Source: Aphrocallistes beatrix | Taxonomy: Eukaryota; Porifera; Hexactinellida; Sceptrulophora; Aphrocallistidae | DNA length: 64,000 nt | Direction of reading: 5' to 3' | NCBI GenBank assembly: GCA_963281255.1 | Contig: OY725492.1 | Coordinates: 4,715,571-4,779,570 of the forward strand | In this document: one piece after another, positions 20,337-30,417 of the stretch | How the letters are laid out: each line of letters starts with the position of its first letter | Numbering within the stretch: position 1 is the stretch's first letter | Position numbers and translations under genes: made by a program | The notes under the pieces: generated by a model | Told to the model about the DNA's origin: nothing | What the model saw: only the letters and a program-made list of their open reading frames with translations | Database searches by the model: none

Positions 20337-22375
20337 TTATACTAGAGTATCTATATGAAGCAAGTAATGATTAGTTCTATAAATAGTACTCAAGGAAAAT
20401 GTTTGGCAGAGAAGCATATTAATCAATTGCCTTGATCTTCCATAATTTTGCTTCTTCCAATTATATACACATACAAGATATTTAATTGATTCATCTAAAC
20501 TAATGCATTTTAATCTCGAATAGTAGAATGTATACTCACTACTAGTTAGATAAAAACAATTGTAGTGTAAGAGTTAAATCTAATTGGTCAGCACGGCGGC
20601 ATCTTATATATAAAACTCAGTGTTTCGTTTTTGTGTTTTTGTGAAAGTTGATTGAAAGACTAGGAAATGCTAGAATGTGAAATTTGCGATTGTAATATAT
20701 TATGTTGAATACTTTTGTGTACTCAGGGAAAGAAAACGCCAGACTTTACCTAATAATAAATATTCAGTGTTGAAACGCGTATATCTAACTGCAGGAATAT
20801 ACGTGAAATGTAATCTGGAACTATAGCTAGTTCAGGAATATTTCAAACAGATACTGATACACATTTCAGAACTGTGATTCTATTCTATTATAGTGATTTA
20901 TGAACCCTATATACTAATAGAATGGAATCAAACCAAAAATGTTCATGCTTAAAGGCTTTTTTTCAATCTTTTAAGTTGGATAGAAGTAAAAATTAGAAGT
21001 AAAATTTTGAGGAGTACACATTCTATTTATAGTACACAGAGTTGTGTTATGTCTATGCCCAATTAAAAGGATTGATAAAATAATTGTTTACAATTAGAAT
21101 AGGGTGTACAGCTAAAGTTCATCAAGTCGTAGACATGCTGTCTCTTAAAGATACTAAGTTTATAATCAGACAAACAACATATAAATGTTTGTCTCAATCA
21201 AAAAATTGTCCCCGAATCAAAATTGTCAATTTTCAGGAGAAAATTTGTAAGCACAGTACATAATCTCTTGTTGATAGAACTAGTTGTTTATCTGTAGCTG
21301 TATAATTAACTCAAAATACTGACTGTAAGAAAGGTTTATTTTCAAGTATAACAGAGTGCGAAACAGTTCGCAAAGTCTTACGTAAATATGCTTTCTTTTT
21401 TCCTCTAAAATACCTGTGCAGAACCAGAAATACTTTAGCAAATACTAGCACTGATTGCTAATGAATAATGTGAGGGAGTGAATTCTCGTTGTAGTAACTA
21501 TGCCAAATGTGCTTACAGTCGACAAACATTAGTTCGAACAAATTTGATTTCCCTCGAACTCGAAAGAATTCCATTCCAAATATAACTTTAATATAACTTT
21601 TCAAATTGTAACAATTTTTTTAAAGTTCATTGAAATTGTATGAAGGATTCCATATAAATCAATCCGAGATAATTCGAACATCAATATGACTTTCATTCTA
21701 AGCATTATTTACTAAATCTAATGTAGTTACTGTATGTGTTGGATATAGTACTTGTATGTATCTCTATGTTTCAGTTATCAGGTAGTATTTTTATATCTAT
21801 ATAGTCCCTCGAAATGTAGAATGAGAAAAACCTTTTACTCTTAGACGCTCAAATATCGATCTACAACTATTCTTGTCACCTATGGAAAAGAAAATCTCAT
21901 GCTATAGTGAAATAAAAATGTAATTTGGATATATATTCGATTAACATAATTTTCGGGATTAGTTGTAATGCAAATGTGAAATTGAATTGCACAACTGATT
22001 TAATGCAATACAACACCATGGATAAACAGCTTTATGGTGTCTTCTCATTGGACAGAGAGACGAGTAATTGCTATCAAATTCCATTATCCAATATTAGCTT
22101 ACTCAGACAACTGTGATTCTCTAAATATTTTGTTCGTGAATGAGAATCTGCTATTTTCCTATACAATATTCCCATTACAATAATTAGAAAAAACCTCGAA
22201 CACTTTCAGAAAGTGAGTGAACTGCTGTATTTGATTTTGTCAGAAAACTTAGTTAGAAAACTGCCTCCAATTGGCTATATCTTCCATAGACTGACACAAT
22301 TATAATATGTGAACTGGATGAGTTTTAATTAATAAAATTCCCTAACTCTCCAGTAGTTTCCATATCAACCATTCA
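20337..22375. other. intergenic DNA, no gene seen
   Basis: First about 1 kb is the diverged ISG12-unit flank (shared with 8519-9465). The rest is AT-rich, with only short frames that lack family features. Confidence 0.4.
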
Positions 22376-22472
22376 GGTAGTATGGCATTCTCCGGTTACA
22401 TATATAATACAGATTGTTTCTTAGTTAAAGCATTATATTTCTATTCGACACAAACTCGCCTAAATCCAATCA
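22376..22472 (+). promoter_or_regulatory. conserved 5' leader/promoter of NHL gene D
   Basis: Near-identical to the leader of gene C, including the extra shared bases upstream of 22376. Confidence 0.55.
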
Positions 22473-23711
22473 ATGGCAACCAATATTCAAGATGTCACCC
22501 CTTACGACACAATCGCGCATTTCGATCGCATCACCGCTCTAATCCAACAAACCTTCAATGTCCTGATTGAGCAGCTGATCAAGAGGAGGGACACTCTCTG
22601 TCAAGAAGTGGCACAACTCCGAGATGATTTTCACAATAAAGAATCCACTCGTGTGGCTGCGATTGAAGAATTAGAGAGAACTCAGAAACAAATGCAACAA
22701 ATGAGCTTAAAAAGTAACATTAATCTCCCCATACAAGAACAAGCAGTCTCCATGTTCCAAGAAGCCAAGCAAAAGCTGATTGTTCCCACCCCACTCCCCA
22801 ACCTCTCCTTCTCCTGTCCCACCCTCTCCCTCCTTCAATCTCAGATAGAACAGTTCGGGGAGGTAGTCCAGCTGAAAGCACCGAATTACTCTGTGAAGAA
22901 ACAACCCATCCTAACCGCTGGGAAGAAAGGGACAGGTGAGAAAGAGCTTAATGGCTGTGGACTGTCACTAGATGAAGTTAATGAGAAGGTGTATATAGCG
23001 GATTTTAACAACCATCGCGTACAGGTACTGTCCTTCCAAGGAGAGTTCATGTCTCACTTTGGAGAGAAAGTACTGTCCAATCCTTGGGGAATATCAGTCA
23101 GTGATGATTACATCTTCGTTACAGACCATGGTAAGAACACGCTATTCCAGTTCTGCAAGAACAGCCACCAACTACTCAACAGAGCTGGTGGTGAGGGGAT
23201 GAATGAAGGACAGCTGTCTTATCCAATGGGATTAAGTGTGGACTGGAATGGAGACGTGTTTGTAGCTGACCAATGGAACAACAGAGTATCAGTGTTCTCT
23301 AACCTCCTACACTACAAGCACACTATCGGACAAGGATCGCTATATAAACCTCAAGACGTAAAACTAACGACAGATAAAGTGGTAGTACTAGATGATAGTC
23401 CTAACTGCATCCACTTCTTCTCCAGAAGTGGAGACCTCCTTACCTCCTTCGTGTCTCAGGGAGAAGGACAGGAATGTTTGGCATATGGGCCTTGGTTCTT
23501 CTGTCTGGATTGTGAGCAGAATATCCTCGTTAGTGACTGTTACCACGATGTGATCAAGATACTCTCTAACTCCGGGGAGCTACTACACACCATTGGAAGG
23601 GAAGGGGAAGGAAAAGGGGAATTAACTGAACCATATGGTATTGCCATTTCTAAATTTGGGATTTTGTTTGTTTTGTCGGATAATCCTAACTATTCTCTGC
23701 AACTATTTTAA
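22473..23711 (+). CDS. coiled-coil + NHL-repeat propeller protein, copy D (412 aa)
   Basis: Intact paralogue of gene C (closest relative: identical blade 6 motif LTEPYGIAISKF) but with blade 1 residues like gene A (DFNNHRVQVL). This mosaic suggests gene conversion between copies. Unique residues again sit at the same two positions per blade: HGKN after VTD in blade 2, YP-M in blade 3, QWNN after AD, LYKP in blade 4, AYGP and YHDV in blade 5. Coiled coil at residues about 10-90. No RING, transmembrane segment or signal peptide. Confidence 0.9.
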   Translation: MATNIQDVTPYDTIAHFDRITALIQQTFNVLIEQLIKRRDTLCQEVAQLRDDFHNKESTRVAAIEELERTQKQMQQMSLKSNINLPIQEQAVSMFQEAKQKLIVPTPLPNLSFSCPTLSLLQSQIEQFGEVVQLKAPNYSVKKQPILTAGKKGTGEKELNGCGLSLDEVNEKVYIADFNNHRVQVLSFQGEFMSHFGEKVLSNPWGISVSDDYIFVTDHGKNTLFQFCKNSHQLLNRAGGEGMNEGQLSYPMGLSVDWNGDVFVADQWNNRVSVFSNLLHYKHTIGQGSLYKPQDVKLTTDKVVVLDDSPNCIHFFSRSGDLLTSFVSQGEGQECLAYGPWFFCLDCEQNILVSDCYHDVIKILSNSGELLHTIGREGEGKGELTEPYGIAISKFGILFVLSDNPNYSLQLF

Positions 23712-23795
23712 TGTTATATTTTGTTCTTATTTTCTTTTCTAATAATAGATCATGAACTTTGCTTATTTAAGTTTTCAAATTATTTCCTGATTAAG

Positions 23796-23850
23796 GACAT
23801 AACTGACAGTGACGTGATAGACTCGTGTCTATCGAGTACAGCTGTACTTT
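23796..23850 (+). promoter_or_regulatory. conserved 3' flank element, gene D
   Basis: Both inverted repeats intact (GATAGAC/GTCTATC and AGTACAGCTGTACT), as after gene A. Confidence 0.5.
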
Positions 23851-24911
23851 ATGAAAAATCCCAAATATGTCAGTTACAAACGGTTAAATAGAAAATTAAA
23901 TCAATTCCTATTTATCTGTGTCTGAAAGGAATTTAGTAGTTTAAGAGTCAAATATTTGATTCTTCACTTGATGATCTTTATTCAAGCATGAAATTTGAAT
24001 TTGACTATGGCACACTACATATTGTCTGGGAATTCTTTTCATTTTGAAATGTTTACTTTTACTTTCCATTATCAGTCTAGTTAGGTACATTTCTATAAAA
24101 CCTATCTCGTCTGTTAGTTTCAAACTGTGAGAATTGTGTCGCTCTTCAGGTGGTGGGTTGGCTGAGGTGTTGCTGGGGACTGGCACGAGAAAGAGTTCCG
24201 CTACAACAGGGAGACGTCTCAAGAGCGCCGCCCTTCCTGGCCCCATCAGCCCCGACTGGACTGGCAGATGTGTTTCTCTGTCCTCTCAACCTATCATTGC
24301 CTGGCCAAAAGTATTCGAACCCTATATTGCTTTGCCTCATAAATAATACAAAAATGGGTCTATGCATGGAGCCAATTCATTCAAACCACGACAGCTACTG
24401 AAAATCTAATATCTAATTGGAAATCTACGCACTCGGATTACTCAGTTCAGAAGCTTTCTGTATACTAATCATTGCCAAAGCGTAATTCTTAGCAACTGTG
24501 TCACCTTGTGCCACATGCCACTTGTCACGACCATTATATTTTATGAGAACATGTAGATCAAGGAGCGATATCAATTTACCTTGAGGCATGACTGATTTAT
24601 ACACTTCTAAGCTGAGTAATTCGAGTGTGTAGTATGTACAGGGTGTCTCAAAAGTTCTGCAACAAATGTTCCTGATGTATTATACATAGACAAATAGATC
24701 GAATATCCGATACCTCTTTAATAAAAAATAGGGAGGATTATCTTAATTATTTCGCATTCCCAATGGCATGTATTTCTCATTTTATTTGCAATGATGGATT
24801 ATATATATCGTTGTCTCATAAAGAATATTTTTGTTTGTAAATTTTTTCTCAGAATAGAATTGTCATTAAAATTGTTTGTTTATATTTTAATTATTGGAGA
24901 TTTCATGTCTA
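23851..24911. other. intergenic DNA with transposon remnants
   Basis: The stretch TGGCCAAAAGTATTCGAACC at about 24302 resembles Tc1/mariner termini and recurs in part near 48880, 49290 and 52200. GTACAGGGTGTCTCAAAAGT at about 24635 is another transposon-like end. A GC-rich patch at 24140-24290 reads open in several frames, but I recognise no protein in it. Confidence 0.35.
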
Positions 24912-25039
24912 TTTATCTCCAGGAACGGAATCATTCCTACGGTTCCTAATACTAAATTTCATTGGTTAATTGGTAACTCCGCTTAATCGGGACACAATAT
25001 CCGGGACCAAAGTGTCCCGATTAAGCAGAGTCACCTGTA
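24912..25039. mobile_element. TA-type miniature element (CTTAATCGGGACA family), truncated
   Basis: Shares the CTTAATCGGGACA and CCAGGAACGGAAT words and the right end TCACCTGTA with the fuller elements at 41652-41807 and 47682-47838. The left terminus is missing. Non-coding. Confidence 0.6.
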
Positions 25040-25104
25040 CTCTGTTACATAGTAATTCCTATTCTATCAATTTGTATGAATCAGCTGTGTTTGAATATGA
25101 ATAG

Positions 25105-25905
25105 ATGTTTTCACACCTCTATCTAGCTATATGTCTATTCACACTGATTCTCCCCACTCAACTAAACCACAAGTGTGACAATTGCCGCCAGTTGGTGGCA
25201 GACTTTGGCAGAGGTGTCGAGGACACAAAGAGTGGCGGTTTTCAAGGCGGGGATGTGGTTTGGGAAGAAGAGAAACTGAGCGTGTACGCGGATAGCGAAC
25301 TTAGATTCGTAGAGATCCTAGAGAGAGTTTGTGGGAGTAAGGAGTTCGCTTGTTTGTCCATTCTAGAGGAATTTGAAGACGCGTTAGAAGAATGGTGGCG
25401 AAGTGGCAGAAAAGTGGATCTATTTGAGTGGTTTTGTGTCGATAGAGCAGCCTTGTGTTGCTTAGCTGGTGAATTCGGCCCAAATTGCTCACCTTGTTAC
25501 AAGTGGCACGGATTGGTATGCTCTGGACACGGGAAATGTGTCGGAGATGGCACACGTGGTGGAGATGGTGTCTGTCAATGTGACACTGGGTTCACACGTG
25601 ATAACTGTAGTGCTTGCTCGCATGGACATTTCCAAATAGGACATGACGACACTTTTTCTTGTGCGCCATGTGGCACGAAATGTGTCACATGTGATGGACC
25701 AGGTGATAGTGGCTGTGTGGAGTGTCGAAGTGGTTTCAGAATGTCAGCTGGGAAATGTGAAGATATCAATGAGTGTGATTTGTTTGACTACTGTAAAGAT
25801 GGAGAGGAATGTGTGAATACTGACGGAGCTTATGAATGCAGACCTTTACCTAGCAACGAGAACGAAGGAAAAGAATCTGAAGATTCTGCGAAAGTGGATT
25901 TATAG
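25105..25905 (+). CDS. CRELD-like cysteine-rich EGF protein (266 aa)
   Basis: A hydrophobic signal peptide (MFSHLYLAICLFTLILP) is followed by the CRELD-type N-terminal domain (HKCDNCRQLVADFGRGVEDT ... GGDVVWEEEKL, with paired Cys to about residue 120). Then come EGF-like and furin-like cysteine modules (C-HGKCVGDGTRGGDGVCQC, CGTKCVTCDGP) and a calcium-binding EGF start (DINECDLFDYC). There is no membrane segment, and the protein ends in KVDL, similar to the degenerate ER-retention tails of CRELD2 and MANF. That points to a soluble ER chaperone-like protein of the CRELD2 type and not membrane CRELD1. It is shorter than vertebrate CRELD2 and intronless here. Start chosen for the signal peptide. 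Confidence 0.9.
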   Translation: MFSHLYLAICLFTLILPTQLNHKCDNCRQLVADFGRGVEDTKSGGFQGGDVVWEEEKLSVYADSELRFVEILERVCGSKEFACLSILEEFEDALEEWWRSGRKVDLFEWFCVDRAALCCLAGEFGPNCSPCYKWHGLVCSGHGKCVGDGTRGGDGVCQCDTGFTRDNCSACSHGHFQIGHDDTFSCAPCGTKCVTCDGPGDSGCVECRSGFRMSAGKCEDINECDLFDYCKDGEECVNTDGAYECRPLPSNENEGKESEDSAKVDL

Positions 25906-27021
25906 TATTTAGCTGTCCATGGTAGGAAATTCATTGTTTAGGTCTGTTTCATTAAAATTAGTTGAATATTGTATTTTCTAGTTTTTTAATCTTATGCGCT
26001 CAAATATCGATATACAGCTATTGTTGTTACTTAGGGGAAAGAAAATCTCGGACTATAGTGGAATAAAAATCTAATTGGGATATATATCTAGACCCAATTC
26101 ACATAATTTTGGGGTTTAGTTGTAACCTATAAGTTTGTGTGGAGTCCTGCCATACCACAGCTTCCTCCACTGTTCCACTGTCCAGCACCACGGCCCACCA
26201 CAGGCTCCAAACCTGGGAGGGGGCGGGGGGTAGGTACCCACACTTGACGCCTGTGGTGTAAACCCTATTCGAGTATCTACTGTATACTCACCACCACTGT
26301 AAACATAACACAAACGCGGCTAGCGAACACTTTTACTGTATGAAGTATCTATTGTAAACAAACAAACAACAACAACAACAAAAATATTTATAATATACAT
26401 TCGAGAATGCGGTATTCAGAATCTACACCCTTAAAAACAACAAGTCAACTGTTGAAGCTAGTCTCTAGCATTGTTTGAGACTATCCATCAGTTCCTCTAG
26501 ATAACTTATCCATTGTGTATTAGTGAGCAGCATTAACTATGTAGATGTGCCATGTGGATTCTACATCGACACAATGTGGCATTTCACACCCATTCTATTT
26601 GGATTCTTTGTGCTTCTTAACTTGTCACCCTCGGAATCTCCAACAATTGAATCAGCTGATCACAAGCAACGTAACTGATTGGTCCAATATCCGATAGTTT
26701 CAAAATATGTACGACATTTCCTTTTCTACATTTTAGCAATTTAGACTGGGAAATAGTAAGATTCCATTCTATATATAGAAATTATACAATGCCATTAGAT
26801 CCCAACCATCAGGAAACATTTTCACACCTCTCCTGTTTATATATTTAACATTTCACACCTTTACTCATGTTTAATCGAGTTAATAATAACAAATTGATTC
26901 ACAAAATGATTGATGATTGATTGTTGGCTACCAATGAATTAAACAAAACAAAAAATTAACAAAAAAAACAAACTAACATACAAATCCAGAGTATGAAAAT
27001 TGAAAAGAGAAGTGATTGCAT
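25906..27021. other. intergenic DNA between CRELD-like gene and exportin-4
   Basis: 3' flanks of two converging genes. A GC-richer patch at 26140-26310 has no recognisable product. A CAA-rich microsatellite lies at about 26354-26385. Confidence 0.4.
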
Positions 27022-30000
27022 TCATTTAATGCACAGAATCCCTCGAAGCTTTGGCAGTTCTCTTTCAAGAGCGTTCCCAAACGCGAGGACACTTTTCTTC
27101 GATGGGCTTTCAGGGCTCAACTCTGGATTGAGGTGTGAAAATATGTGAGTGAGCCTCTCGTTGAAGACTCGGTCCTGAGATGCTAACACCTTCTGTATCA
27201 ACACCTTGTATGCATCTGGGTTTCCTAGCGCGAGGTAGAACAATGTCTCTGCCGCCGATGACAAGAGGTCCATGTCGAAATTCTCATCGATCAGGAAGTT
27301 GAAGACCACCCCCAGTTGATGTTCCAACTGTGTCGCTAACTGCTGTGACAGTTTGGCGGGGTTATGCTTGGCGAATATTGCGACTGAGGAGACCGCGTCT
27401 AAGCAGTACTTCCCAATATCGGAGTCGTAGCGGAACAGACCGAGCTCTAGAAGGGTGGACAGGGTCTGGAAAACCCCGGGTGGGAGGTTTGAGACCCTTT
27501 CGGGGTATGTTTCGTAGATCAGCGTGAGCAGGTTGTAGAACTTGTTGCAAAGTGAGGGGTAGGACAGGAACTGTCCGGCCATGTAGTGGAGAACCACGTC
27601 TAATCCGTGGAAGACGACATCCTCCGCTTGTATCCTGGTTGTCGAGGACACAACTGTGTCGTCATTGGCGTCCATGAAATCCCATGACATGAGGGAGATG
27701 AGGATGTCCATTAGCTGGACAAGATCTGCATACCTGTCCTCTTCCAAGTGAGGGTTATTCTGGATGGAAAGTTCTTTGTTGAGGGAATTGAAGAGTTCGA
27801 TTACCTTGAGGCATAGGTTGTACATTTTGAACAGGACAGGTTCAGTGAAGTAAGTGAGGCAACTCTCTGAGATATCTGCGAGCAGTGACAGCAAACTGCT
27901 GACTATCTCGGTGCTCTTGAGGCAGTCTGTAATCTGGTTGAGTGTCGCGAGTATCACCTCCAGAAAAGTGTCGGCACGGGAGGAGGGACACATCCTGGCT
28001 ATGCCAGAGAGTGCGGAGAGTAGCGAATCAGTTTCGAGGATAGCGGTGGACACATTATTGTTTTGTGTCAATGCGGAAATGCGTGTGCAAATTTGTGAAA
28101 TAACTTTGGTGCTCAATCCTTCCCAGTTCTCCTTTGCCATGGATTTACCGATAAAAGAGGCTAGCGAGAGTTGAACTTCGGGCGACAACTTTTTCAGAAT
28201 GTCGGCCCCTGCGCCGAACTGCTCCACCAGCTCCCAGAACATGGCATCCGAGGTGAGAACTTTGTGTCGCAGAGGGGAGCGGATCAGCGATGCAAGGAAC
28301 TCGAGACTGTCGCTCTGAATTTGATCCTCGCCCGGCCATTGGTGGATATTTGCGATGGCTTTTTCCACTAAAAAGTTTAGTAACCACCCAGACTGTGCTC
28401 CATCCGAACTGAAGGAATTGTGCCATACTTCACTCACTTCTTCGTAGTCCGACACTTTATAGAACAGGTACGGCTGTGCCCAGTGGAGGAAAAACCACAT
28501 TATGTCGCTTGCCACCTGCGGGCTGAGTTTGAGAATCTCTCCGGATTTGATGAGAAAGTTTTCAACTTTGGCCCACTTGCACATGATACAGATTATTCGG
28601 ATGATTGGATCCACTTTTGAGAAATCGATTGGCGCATCGGATTGTTGGGGGTCAATTAATTGGGACCAAAAAGTGGGTGGAAGGACATTTTGTTGGATGG
28701 AATACGAATATTTACGGATTTCTTTCGGGATTTGCACCTCTTCACCTTCAGTGATGTCAACACAAATGTGTCCGATGAGTAGAATCAACCAATGGAAATC
28801 TTCGTAGAGGCCCACTGGCACCTTTTCACCACTCCCGACACATTTTAACACAGCCTCGCCACATTTCTCCAAAAGCTGGCAAGCGGTTGGCAGAGCATGT
28901 GGACAAATAGTGCGCGCGATTGTCGCGATCGAACTCAAATGTTCCACGAAAATGTCGCGGTCATCTTGCTCCAGCTCGTCGATTTCCTGGTCCTCTCCTC
29001 CCGATGACAAGGGTCTCGAACCGCCGCTCAACGCTGTCAAGCGGAACTTCAGAAAGGCGCTGAAAAGCTCCGGACCAATCAAATTGAACCATCCAGGCGC
29101 GTAAACGTCCTCACTCATTTCGCTCAGCAGTGTCACCCACGCCAACAGAAGGAGTTCGAACGCTTCGAGGTAAGGTGCGCCATCCGCGCCCGATGAGTCC
29201 TCTAAAGTGGCATTTTCCGCGCAATGAATGGTCATTTTAGCGAGGCCACCCAAGAAGGACTCCACCACTTGCTGTGGGATATGCACGAACAGCCTTATGG
29301 GGAATGTGGACATCATCTGGCTAATCACTCCCGCAAACCCAGCTGTTTCCTGAGCAGTCAGCTGATATTGTGTCGCGAAACCGAGGAAATTTTCAATAAA
29401 TATTTTCAGATATCCAGCCTTGGCCACTTCGTCGGTGAACACCTCGCCGTTCAGGGAGGCCATCTGGATGAAGCAGAGAAGTGTCAGCTGGCAGAGTGGC
29501 TCAAAGGTCCGTGTCTCACAGTGGAGGCGGTACAGCAAGGAAAGCATGGAGCCATCCAACAGAATTCCACTCCATTCCTGCGTGGGTTTGAATGCGATCG
29601 CGTGGATGCCTGTTTTGAACAAATTCGAGGCGACTTGGCGCGACACATTTGGTGTGAAATTCCATGTGACAACGTGGTTTAGGATATTCAAAGATTTCGA
29701 AGTGATAATATTACGTAATTTTTCACCGCCGAAATTCTGGTTTTCATTCAAATATTTCAAAAAATTCAGGTTTATAATGCAGAATTTTATCAAATAAAAT
29801 TTCTCAAAAACGAACTTACACTTCAAATGGATTTCCCATGGCATTCCGAAACGTGACGAATGTGCAAGTGACCCAAACTCCACCATCAGGCTCACGATAC
29901 TCGAACATGCCACCAAGCTATTATATGGAATTGTGTCGGTTATCAGTGACTCGAGTCGTTGGCAGAGTTGGTCCAAGATAGAGTTTTCAGGCTTAACCAA

Positions 30001-30417
30001 TCCGTTTCCATTCTCTCCTTCATGTGCTAAATCGGGAATCAAGTCGATGATTTTTCTTTTGATTAAAACAGAGACCGCAAGGACAACCTGTTCACGAACG
30101 TAGTTTTCTATTTTCGTCTGTGACAGTAAGAAACTCATGAAGTAAGCTAACAACTCCCCGAGGCCAGTTTCCGTGACTAGAACCCACTTTCGCACCATCT
30201 GCTCAATCATGGCGGACACTGCTTCGAATTGAACGAGGGGGACAGTCGCATTTTCCAGCACGAACTGACAAAGTGGGATTGGATTCTCAACGCTCCGTAA
30301 CATCATGAATTTCTTTTCTTCCAACTTCCGATCCTCGTTCGAAATCGCTTCAGGCCCCGCTAAAAGCCGTTTCGCAGAATCAGAAAGCTGACTCAGTACC
30401 TGGTTATATTGCTCCAT
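27022..30417 (-). CDS. XPO4: exportin-4 (1131 aa, intronless)
   Basis: A karyopherin-beta made of HEAT-like helices. Clear colinear similarity to vertebrate XPO4 along the whole length: N-terminal region with LLAGPEAISNEDRKLEEKKF, VREQVVLAVSVLIKRK, SWDF and WNFTP segments, EDFHWLILLIGHI in the middle, and LEDRYADLVQLMDILISLMS, GVNL-like VFHGLDVVLHYM and the ending LRGILCIK near the C-terminus. XPO4 exports eIF5A and Smad3 and imports Sox factors with Ran. Length matches the human protein (about 1150 aa). ATG at 30417-30415 is preferred: the frame extends 14 codons further but has no other ATG. A GTAAGT at 29819-29814 lies in conserved coding sequence and is not an intron. Head to head with the importin alpha gene. 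Confidence 0.95.
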   Translation of the reverse strand: MEQYNQVLSQLSDSAKRLLAGPEAISNEDRKLEEKKFMMLRSVENPIPLCQFVLENATVPLVQFEAVSAMIEQMVRKWVLVTETGLGELLAYFMSFLLSQTKIENYVREQVVLAVSVLIKRKIIDLIPDLAHEGENGNGLVKPENSILDQLCQRLESLITDTIPYNSLVACSSIVSLMVEFGSLAHSSRFGMPWEIHLKCKFVFEKFYLIKFCIINLNFLKYLNENQNFGGEKLRNIITSKSLNILNHVVTWNFTPNVSRQVASNLFKTGIHAIAFKPTQEWSGILLDGSMLSLLYRLHCETRTFEPLCQLTLLCFIQMASLNGEVFTDEVAKAGYLKIFIENFLGFATQYQLTAQETAGFAGVISQMMSTFPIRLFVHIPQQVVESFLGGLAKMTIHCAENATLEDSSGADGAPYLEAFELLLLAWVTLLSEMSEDVYAPGWFNLIGPELFSAFLKFRLTALSGGSRPLSSGGEDQEIDELEQDDRDIFVEHLSSIATIARTICPHALPTACQLLEKCGEAVLKCVGSGEKVPVGLYEDFHWLILLIGHICVDITEGEEVQIPKEIRKYSYSIQQNVLPPTFWSQLIDPQQSDAPIDFSKVDPIIRIICIMCKWAKVENFLIKSGEILKLSPQVASDIMWFFLHWAQPYLFYKVSDYEEVSEVWHNSFSSDGAQSGWLLNFLVEKAIANIHQWPGEDQIQSDSLEFLASLIRSPLRHKVLTSDAMFWELVEQFGAGADILKKLSPEVQLSLASFIGKSMAKENWEGLSTKVISQICTRISALTQNNNVSTAILETDSLLSALSGIARMCPSSRADTFLEVILATLNQITDCLKSTEIVSSLLSLLADISESCLTYFTEPVLFKMYNLCLKVIELFNSLNKELSIQNNPHLEEDRYADLVQLMDILISLMSWDFMDANDDTVVSSTTRIQAEDVVFHGLDVVLHYMAGQFLSYPSLCNKFYNLLTLIYETYPERVSNLPPGVFQTLSTLLELGLFRYDSDIGKYCLDAVSSVAIFAKHNPAKLSQQLATQLEHQLGVVFNFLIDENFDMDLLSSAAETLFYLALGNPDAYKVLIQKVLASQDRVFNERLTHIFSHLNPELSPESPSKKSVLAFGNALERELPKLRGILCIK

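Noticed and set aside
24134..24401. Overlapping frames in a GC-rich patch
   Set aside because: Open in several frames at once because of base composition; no recognisable protein and transposon debris next to it.
27330..29797. Several + strand frames of 60-150 codons opposite exportin-4
   Set aside because: Antisense shadows of a long conserved - strand coding exon.
29814..29819. GTAAGT inside exportin-4 as a possible intron donor
   Set aside because: The following residues align with the conserved CKRVFQ...LxxIFxLxxxxL part of XPO4, so the stretch is coding.
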